DNA of 44,246 nt from an uncultured Clostridia bacterium. Lineage in GTDB: Bacteria; Bacillota; Clostridia; Oscillospirales; Acutalibacteraceae. The stretch's first letter is position 1, and each line of letters begins with the position of its first letter. The stretch lies in NCBI GenBank assembly GCA_946415335.1, contig CAMKSB010000002.1:1-44246 (forward strand). Reading direction: 5' to 3'. Made by a program: the position numbers and the translations under genes. Positions 9,501-15,311 of this stretch are shown here, piece after piece. Below the pieces are notes generated by a model that saw only the letters and a list, made by a program, of their open reading frames with translations, did not search any database and had not been told where the DNA came from.

Positions 9501-12500
9501 CTCTGCCAACTCAGTATGCTGACCGAGACGGACAAAGAAAAACTCAACAGCTTTGCAAACGGCGAAAAAGCGGACGTAAACGTTTCGCTGTATCACAAGC
9601 TGTTTGAAGCGCGCGTCACTGAGACACCCGAAAAGACCGCGCTGATCGCCTGCGACGCGACCTATACCTACGCGGAGATGGACAAACTCTGCAACCGCGC
9701 GGCAAATGCGCTGATCCAAAAGGGCGTTTCCAAGGGCGATAGAGTGGCGTTCCTGCTGCCGCGAACCAGCCGCCAGATGATCGCGATCTACGCGATTTTG
9801 AAAACCGGCGCCGCTTATATCCCCTGCGATCCCGAATATCCCGACGAGAGGATCCGCTATATCCTCGAAAACAGCGAAGCGCGGTTCATCCTGACCGACC
9901 GCAGCCGCGGCTTTGACAACGAGATTGATATCGAGGAGCTTCTCGCATACGACAACGACCAAAATCCGGATGTTGCTCTCTCTCCCGACGACACCGCTTA
10001 TCTGATCTACACCTCCGGCTCTACCGGCAGACCCAAGGGCGTTGAGATCCGTCATGCCGGCATTGCCAATTACCTTGTTCCCCATCCCGGAAACGCGCAT
10101 ATCTACGCGCTGAAAAACGACGGAAATGTGTACGTGTCCGTCACCACCGTCTCCTTTGATATGTCGCTCAAGGAAACCGCCGCGTCGCTCTGCAACGGTC
10201 TGACGCTGGTGCTCGCCGACGAGGACGAGACCAAGGATCCCGTCAAGCTCTGCGAGCTGATGGAACGCGTCGGCTGCGATGTGATCAACGCCACACCCTC
10301 GCGTATTGAGCAGTATATGATGCTCGACCGGTTCAAGGCGGCGCTAGCAAAATGTCACATCATTATGTGCGGCGGCGAGAAGTATTCTCCCAAGCTGCTT
10401 GAAAACCTGAAAAAAGTCACCTCCGCGCGTATCTTCAACACCTACGGTCCCACGGAGATCACCGTTTCCTGCAACGCCAAGGAACTGACGAACGCCGACA
10501 CGGTCTGCGTCGGCAAGCCGCTGCTGAACGTCAAAGAATATATCGTTGACACCGACGGCAACCTGCTGCCCATCGGCATGACGGGCGAGCTGTACGTCGG
10601 CGGCGCAGGCGTTGCGAAGGGTTACCTCAATAATCCCGAACTCACCGCAAAGAGTTTTGCAGAGTACAACGGCGAAAGGATCTACAAAACCGGCGACTAC
10701 GCGCGCTGGACAGATGAAGGCGACGTGGTGATCCTCGGCAGAAGCGATAACCAGGTTAAGCTCAGAGGTCTGCGCATTGAGCTGGGTGAGGTCGAAAGGG
10801 CGATTCTCTCCTGCGAGGGCGTCAATCAGGCGGTCGCGCTGATCCGTCCGGTCAACGGCTCCGACACACTTTGCGCATGGTACAGCGCCGACAGCCGGAT
10901 CGATGAAGAGTTGGTACGCGAACACATCGCCAAGCGCCTGACTGCTTACATGGTACCTTCGGCACTGATGCGCCTGGACGAGATGCCCCAGACGCCCAAC
11001 GGCAAAACCGACGTCAAGTCGCTGCCGCAGCCGGTTCTCAGCCATGAGACCGCCTACAGCGAGCCCGTGACAAGGGAGGAAAAAATCCTCTGCGACATCT
11101 TCTCCAATGTGCTGTCTCTCGACAAGGTCAGCGCGGACGCGAACTTCTTCGACCTGGGCGGTACCTCTCTGACAGTGACCGGCGTGTTGGTGGAAGCCAA
11201 CGAACAGGGACTGGAGATCTCCTACGGCGACATTTTCGCGCTCAAAACGCCGCGTGCCATCGCCGCCAAATGCGCGGACAAGGGCGAATTCTCCGACGGT
11301 CTGGGCGATTACGATTACACCGTATTTGACGGTATTCTTCACGGCAACAGCCTTACAGCGCTGAAGGAAGGCAAGCACCGCATCGGCAACCTGCTTCTCA
11401 CCGGCGCGACCGGCTTCCTCGGTATCCACGTCCTGAAATACTACCTCGACAACTACAGCGGACACGTTTACTGTCTGCTGCGCGGCTCCAAACGCTCCGG
11501 CGCTGAGCAGCGTCTCAGAGGTCAGCTTTACTACTACTTTGAAGATAACTTTGAACAGCACTTTGAAAACAGGATCACCATTGTCGAGGGCAGCGTCACC
11601 GACAAAGACTGGTTTGACACGCTCAAAGACGCCAAGATCGACACCGTGATCAACTGCGCGGCTCTCGTCAAGCATTTCTCGGAAACCGACGATATCGAGC
11701 GCGTCAACGCAGGTGGCGTAAAAAATCTGATCGAATTCTGCAAAGAACACAACAGCATGATCGTGCAGGTCTCCACCGGCAGCGTAGCCGGGGACAGGGT
11801 GAACGGCTATCCGTCCGCGGATATTCCCTTTACCGAGCAAACGCTGTACTTCGGTCAGACGATCGACAATCAGTATGTCCACAGCAAGTTCCTGGCGGAG
11901 CGCTATGTGCTCGAGGCGATCAGGGACGGCGTAAAGGGCAAGATCATGCGCGTCGGCAATCTGGCAGCGCGCAGCAGCGACGGCGAATTCCAGATCAACT
12001 TTGTCACCAACGGCTTTATGGGCAGACTGCGCGCCTATCTGGTCATCGGCGCTTACCCGTACAGCATGATGAATTATCCCGTTGAAATGGCGCCGATCGA
12101 CGAGACCGCCGAGGCGATCGTCCGGCTCTGCGCCACGCAGGACAAGTGCTGTATCTTCCATCCGTTCAACAACCACTACGTTCCGCTCGGCGACATCATT
12201 CTTCAAATGCGCAAAATGGGCATGAACATCAAGCTGGTGGAGGACGACGAGTTTATGCGCATGCTGCAAAAGGCGCAGGAGAGCCCGGAGAACGCGGCGA
12301 AGCTCACCACCCTTCTCGCCTACGACAACAAGGACAGCTCCAAGACCGTGGAAATGATCCCCGCTGAAAATGAGTACACCACGCAGGTGCTTTACCGTTT
12401 GGGCTTCAGTTGGTCGATGACCTCCCGCGACTACATGAACAGCTTTTTGAGCGCGCTCGACGGTCTTGGCTTCTTCGACGCAGAGGAGGACGAGGAATGA
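3540..12500 (+). CDS. Three-module nonribosomal peptide synthetase, A-T-C-A-T-C-A-T-R, terminal thioester reductase
   Basis: Three A-domain core motifs (IYTSGSTGNPKG, IYTSGSTGKPKG, IYTSGSTGRPKG); T sites LGGDSI, LGLTSL, LGGTSL; C motifs HHLITDG and HHIIFDG; C-terminal Rossmann LLLTGATGFLGIHVL and YVHSK (YxxxK) reductase motif; no thioesterase. Confidence 0.97.
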   Translation: MQNFVERFAQMAAMHPEKTALVWQGQTMTYAGLENLSAKIASRLLRKGAKREKIYPIVLERGFLYIASMLGILRAGAAYSPLSTEYPKDRVAYIIKDSGADFAVDEAFLEGIENEKILSEFPEIRMEDAAIAIYTSGSTGNPKGIIHDHFSFTNAIVRQLEIAAGFDDIELSVTPFNFAISTHDILTPLWAGAEIHILTEAQRKDILFIDEYIDKHHITASVISPQLLKQLPVRDSSLKLINSGGERISGIYSPYARIKNAYGLSELLSIAMTFELDKAYDNTPIGRPLSGFKAYLLDENGKQVPDGEEGELCIAGTMARGYINLPELTAEVFAENPYSVDETDKRLLHTKDICKKLPDGSIVYVNRKDWMVKINGQRVEMGEVEVQLGKIESIKTAVVKAFTDDNGQTYICGYFTADRQLSDADIRRSLQKKFPPYMIPRFLVQIDEFPLTPNGKLDRKALKEPSASDFQSEYIAPETDREKQVCAAFEKLLNVDKVGVNDDFFALGGDSIKVVMLQEELEDFRLSSSQIFSLRTPKAIAENAGGDEQIAFVFEEKSAYPMTDAQLGIYLANMQEPQSLEYNNPASMFFPAEMRVDAEKLADAVKKTAEMYPFLKVCAKVIDGVPCVCPVKDMAVRVDMESTDETDREKLCAGFVKPFDFENGPLFRFKIFITPDGLYFFNDVHHLITDGTSTSVFIQNLAKIYAGISPDEEDVNGFMLSDYEQKLKESARYAECREFYDKMLAGVETDSNIIPDQIDDPPKKTGAQLVLSLKDYLDASGVAEICKQRKITENSLFLGAFAYALAKQGGQEQALFCTVENGRHLPELRNTYGMLVHTLPFCVDIDETAAVSDYLSGVQERLFDCLNHDLVSIVQLANEYEVNSDIIFVYQGEMLNGTEFDGKFIPYHIHKSGDAMSKLSLDVLKREDDYTLSFEYRTDLYLAETMENFAQLYINIIKGMLFCERLNELVFCGEREKAFYRAANDNALTFDRSLTMVDLFRKQAALHPDRVAIGFKDKKLTYAELDRYSENLAAVLASHGVTREVPVGIMVKRCELFPICTLAVLKAGGGCQPLDSNYPQDRLMYMLEDSKAPVVIADDELAPVIDGYSGVILSANSIYDLPENKDVTLTPPVADSLFALIYTSGSTGKPKGCMLEHRNLVNFCLAFNEKFQVTENDHFAAYGAFGFDASMQDLYPALTAGASVYIVPEETRLDLVGLNEFVIGNQITMMDCTTQLGRQYITAYPDSPYMRTFTVGGEKLVPCAPPNFSFVNTYGPTECTIYVTDYEIDKEYASVPIGKSFGNCDIYIVDKQNRLLPAGAVGELVICGYPVTRGYLNRPDLTDEKFIPNPFFDMEGYERMYLTGDVCRYLSDGNIQFVGRRDEQVKIRGFRIELTEIERRIREFETVSDASVIAKDLPGGGKAVVAYVVSDTTVDVPALNAFIADELPKYMVPSVTMQIDKIPLNPNGKVDKRKLPEPAFQNDENGEGTRALNTLEEQLCAMVSEITGFESRSVTDSLVSLGLTSLTTIMFSAKLYERFGLKAGVTELMDDDCTLLTVENSIIEHLLSGKITTETESAAADINNIALCAEQLGVYYDSVKRPDALIYNIPMKYTLSKRVDVDRLKKALEQIIEANPVLTSVVVLDGKEIVQRQMEGFVCDIPVLTMRSSEVAEEEAEFVRPFNLSRGPLFRCEIISTEKNVLLLFDAHHIIFDGLSLSAFINKLCDVYTNNADPQAGESYYSYIAEEAQLEQSEQGKQSLAYYQKLFEDFENASDISGDLTGNAEEGELGEARTYIDEETVNAFCRDHSTTPAALFLAATEYAVSRCTADRHVYISMISGGREDIRYMDSFGMFVKSLPLHGYIDTDRTASEFVRDTAAAMREAQKNSAYPFIKLFDQYGFTSKINYACQLGVDSVETLEGKPVAETVITNPLPKFSLSIHIENGDSGNIAVNVQYNTALYSEKLALAIASAIAESTKSIIGSADQKLCQLSMLTETDKEKLNSFANGEKADVNVSLYHKLFEARVTETPEKTALIACDATYTYAEMDKLCNRAANALIQKGVSKGDRVAFLLPRTSRQMIAIYAILKTGAAYIPCDPEYPDERIRYILENSEARFILTDRSRGFDNEIDIEELLAYDNDQNPDVALSPDDTAYLIYTSGSTGRPKGVEIRHAGIANYLVPHPGNAHIYALKNDGNVYVSVTTVSFDMSLKETAASLCNGLTLVLADEDETKDPVKLCELMERVGCDVINATPSRIEQYMMLDRFKAALAKCHIIMCGGEKYSPKLLENLKKVTSARIFNTYGPTEITVSCNAKELTNADTVCVGKPLLNVKEYIVDTDGNLLPIGMTGELYVGGAGVAKGYLNNPELTAKSFAEYNGERIYKTGDYARWTDEGDVVILGRSDNQVKLRGLRIELGEVERAILSCEGVNQAVALIRPVNGSDTLCAWYSADSRIDEELVREHIAKRLTAYMVPSALMRLDEMPQTPNGKTDVKSLPQPVLSHETAYSEPVTREEKILCDIFSNVLSLDKVSADANFFDLGGTSLTVTGVLVEANEQGLEISYGDIFALKTPRAIAAKCADKGEFSDGLGDYDYTVFDGILHGNSLTALKEGKHRIGNLLLTGATGFLGIHVLKYYLDNYSGHVYCLLRGSKRSGAEQRLRGQLYYYFEDNFEQHFENRITIVEGSVTDKDWFDTLKDAKIDTVINCAALVKHFSETDDIERVNAGGVKNLIEFCKEHNSMIVQVSTGSVAGDRVNGYPSADIPFTEQTLYFGQTIDNQYVHSKFLAERYVLEAIRDGVKGKIMRVGNLAARSSDGEFQINFVTNGFMGRLRAYLVIGAYPYSMMNYPVEMAPIDETAEAIVRLCATQDKCCIFHPFNNHYVPLGDIILQMRKMGMNIKLVEDDEFMRMLQKAQESPENAAKLTTLLAYDNKDSSKTVEMIPAENEYTTQVLYRLGFSWSMTSRDYMNSFLSALDGLGFFDAEEDEE

Positions 12501-14254
12501 GTTATCAACGCAACGGCGCTTTGCTGGGAAGTAAATTCAGGGAATACCTGTTCCCTACCATCATCAGCAACATGTCCATCCTGCTCGCCTCCTTTGTCGA
12601 CGGCATCATCGTCTCAAAGCTGATCAACGACGACGCTTTCTCGGCGGTCAACCTCGCCGAGCCGGTCGTGCTGTTCATGCAGGCGCTGTTCTTCCTGTTC
12701 GGCATCGGCGGCGCAATATGCATTTCCATCGCCAAAGGTCAGCGAGACGAGCACAAGGCAAACGCGGTGTTCACACTGTCGTTCATCGCTGCCATCGTGG
12801 TATCCGTGATCGTCACCGTTGTCGGCATCGTGCTGATCGATCCTATCACGCATCTGCTGTGTAACAACAACACGCTCTTCGATTATGTGCGCAACTACGC
12901 GCTGTTCAATATCTACGGCGCGGTATTTATGATCGTCGTTCCGTATCTGGTGTTTATCGTTCGCACCGACGGCATGCCGAAGCTCTCGGCGAACATTCTG
13001 CTGGTGTCCAATGTGGTGAATCTGCTGATGGATCTGCTCTACATGGGCGTGTTCAAAATGGACACCTCCGGCGCAGCGCTCGCCACGGTAACGGGCTATG
13101 TGGTAGGCTTCGGCATGGAACTCTACTACCTGCTGTTCTTCAAAAAGCGGACGCTGAAATTCATCAAGCTCCAAAAAACAGATCTCCGGTACTTGGGCGA
13201 GCTTTGCACCGGCGGTATCGCCTCGGTCGTCAACACGATCCTGCTATTCGTCAAGGCGATCTTGCTCAACAAGATCGTCCTCGGCGCTACCGGCGCTGAC
13301 GGCATGGCGGTATTCTCGGTCTGCAACTTTACCGTGACGTTCATCTCGATGTTCGTCACCGGCGGCAGCGACACCATGACGCCGATCGTCGGTCTGCTCT
13401 ACGGAGAGCGTGACTACAAGGGAATCGATATCGTGCTGCGCAAGACCTTTGTCTTTGTCGGCGCGTCCTGCGCGATCATCATCGCGGCGATCCTGCTGTT
13501 TCCGCAGCTGCTTCTGCAACTGTTCTCGGTCACCAGTCCGGCTCGCGTGGCGATGGGAATCCCGGCTGTGCGAATATTCTCGCTGAGCCTGATCGGTATG
13601 GGCGTATGCTATGTGATGATGAACTACCTGCAGGCGACCAAACAAAAGGCGATCTCCGTCACCATCACCTTTTTGCGCGGTCTGGTCATCACGGTCCCTC
13701 TCGCCTATCTGCTTGCCGGGATGTTCGGACTCAACGGCGTGAGCCTGTCGTTCGTGCTGTCGGAAGCGCTCACGGCAGCGATCAGCTTCCTGATCTGCTT
13801 TATCGTCTACCGCGTCAAGAAGGACAAATACAGCGGTATCCTGCTGCATGAGCGACAGACGGAAAACAGCGCGCTCTTTGACGCGAGCCTGCGTCCCGAA
13901 GCGGAACAGGCGGCAGGAATCGCGGACAGCATCATCGCCTTCTGCGGCGAAAACGGCGTTCAGGGCAAAACCGCTGATTATGCCGGCGTGCTGGCGGAGG
14001 AGATCGTGGAGCACATCCGGTACTATAACCAGAACAGAAAACAGCCGCAGATCGATCTGATCTGCCGCGTGACCGAAAAGGAGGTCATCCTGTCCGTTCG
14101 CGACAACGGCGAGGCGTTTGACGCCGCCACGGTCGACGAGGACGAGGAATTCACGAACCTGAAAGTCATCCATTCCCTGGCGGACAGCACGGAATACACA
14201 CGCGCGCTGGGACTTAACAATATGCTGATCAAAATTGGGAGGGCACCATGCTGA
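12497..14254 (+). CDS. MATE family efflux transporter fused to C-terminal RsbW-like HATPase domain
   Basis: Start at MSYQRNGALLGSKFREYLFP (ATGA overlap with NRPS stop). About 12 hydrophobic segments of MATE type, then a soluble tail ...AEEIVEHIRYYN...VILSVRDNGEAFDA...RALGLNNMLIKI resembling HATPase_c N/G1/G2 boxes. Confidence 0.88.
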   Translation: MSYQRNGALLGSKFREYLFPTIISNMSILLASFVDGIIVSKLINDDAFSAVNLAEPVVLFMQALFFLFGIGGAICISIAKGQRDEHKANAVFTLSFIAAIVVSVIVTVVGIVLIDPITHLLCNNNTLFDYVRNYALFNIYGAVFMIVVPYLVFIVRTDGMPKLSANILLVSNVVNLLMDLLYMGVFKMDTSGAALATVTGYVVGFGMELYYLLFFKKRTLKFIKLQKTDLRYLGELCTGGIASVVNTILLFVKAILLNKIVLGATGADGMAVFSVCNFTVTFISMFVTGGSDTMTPIVGLLYGERDYKGIDIVLRKTFVFVGASCAIIIAAILLFPQLLLQLFSVTSPARVAMGIPAVRIFSLSLIGMGVCYVMMNYLQATKQKAISVTITFLRGLVITVPLAYLLAGMFGLNGVSLSFVLSEALTAAISFLICFIVYRVKKDKYSGILLHERQTENSALFDASLRPEAEQAAGIADSIIAFCGENGVQGKTADYAGVLAEEIVEHIRYYNQNRKQPQIDLICRVTEKEVILSVRDNGEAFDAATVDEDEEFTNLKVIHSLADSTEYTRALGLNNMLIKIGRAPC

Positions 14255-15000
14255 AATTTTATTGCTATCATTTTACCGCAGACAAAACCACGCCGCAGAT
14301 CATCGCGGACATCAAAACTCTCTGCGAGCAAACCGCTCAGTTTGAAAGAGAGGAAGACATCATGCTCTTCGTCTATGTTCCGGCGGTATCGCTGGAAGCG
14401 GTCTGCGCGGCGTTCCCCGACAGGAAGCTGGTCAAGATCTCCTCGCAGAGCTTTTCTGTCAAGCCGGTCACCGACGAGCTGACGCCTGAAAAGCTGAAGG
14501 AAATCGGCGCTGATATGGCGATCGCGGGACTAGCCGACAGACGTTATCTGCTGGGCGAAAAGGATGAAACCATCCGCGACGGCCTGGAAACGATCCTGAA
14601 CCTCGGCTTCAAATCCATGCTGTGCGTCGGAGAAACCAAGGAAGCGGCTGAGAACGGCTCCGCCGCCGGCGTGATCGCGAACCAAATCAGAATCGGCTTC
14701 TCCAAGATCCCCTACGAGGCGCACTACAGGATCGGAACGGTTTACCGTCCGCTGTGGGATTTTGACAACAGCTACCGCCCGTCGGAGGAATACACGCTTT
14801 CGATGCTCCGCACGATCAGGGAGACGGTCAAGGAGACGCTTCCGGGCTTCCCGATCGAGATGCCGCTGTTCTTCGGCGGTATGCTCTCCGCGGACAAGCT
14901 GACACAATACTTTAACGACGGCATCATCGACGGCGTATACTGGGACAGCAAGGCGATTTCGGCAGAGGAATTCGCCGGTATCATCAATACAATCGGATAA
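14248..15000 (+). CDS. Divergent triosephosphate isomerase-like protein, probably catalytically inactive
   Basis: TIM-like IAGLADRRYLLGEKDETI...GFKSMLCVGET and LFFGGMLSADKL...DGVYWDSKAI; catalytic positions substituted (see findings); overlaps the upstream gene by 7 nt. Confidence 0.8.
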   Translation: MLKFYCYHFTADKTTPQIIADIKTLCEQTAQFEREEDIMLFVYVPAVSLEAVCAAFPDRKLVKISSQSFSVKPVTDELTPEKLKEIGADMAIAGLADRRYLLGEKDETIRDGLETILNLGFKSMLCVGETKEAAENGSAAGVIANQIRIGFSKIPYEAHYRIGTVYRPLWDFDNSYRPSEEYTLSMLRTIRETVKETLPGFPIEMPLFFGGMLSADKLTQYFNDGIIDGVYWDSKAISAEEFAGIINTIG

Positions 15001-15014
15001 GGAAGGGATCAATC

Positions 15015-15311
15015 ATGAATATTACAAAGCAAAACGAAGCGGACAAGCTGGTTCTTTTTCTCGACGGCAAGCTCGACACAGTTACGGCGCCTCAGCTTGA
15101 CGCAGCGCTCAAGGAAGCGTTTGAAGAATGTGATCAGGTAGAGGTCAATCTGGAAAACCTGGCGTATGTTTCATCGGCAGGACTGCGCGTGCTGCACTCC
15201 ACCCACAAGCGCGTTAAGGGCAAGGGTACGCTGGTCATCAGCCATGCGAACGGCACCGTTCTCGATGTGTTTGAGTCAACGGGCTTTTCCAGCTACCTGA
15301 ATATCGTCTGA
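15015..15311 (+). CDS. STAS domain anti-sigma factor antagonist (SpoIIAA/RsbV-like)
   Basis: 98 aa; phospho-acceptor motif YVSSAGLRVL; typical STAS length and pattern. Confidence 0.93.
   Translation: MNITKQNEADKLVLFLDGKLDTVTAPQLDAALKEAFEECDQVEVNLENLAYVSSAGLRVLHSTHKRVKGKGTLVISHANGTVLDVFESTGFSSYLNIV

Noticed and set aside
10344-12269. 641-aa minus-strand ORF inside the NRPS gene
   Set aside because: Shadow ORF antisense to the reductase and A3-T3 coding region; no recognisable domain and the + strand frame is clearly coding. The same applies to 3663-4799, 5136-6143 and 9246-10100 minus.
12400-12500. Truncated NRPS lacking a release domain
   Set aside because: No thioesterase, but a complete thioester reductase domain with TGATGFLG and YxxxK motifs is present, so release is reductive.
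14248-15000. Housekeeping glycolytic tpiA
   Set aside because: Catalytic Lys/His/Glu motifs are substituted and the context is not glycolytic.
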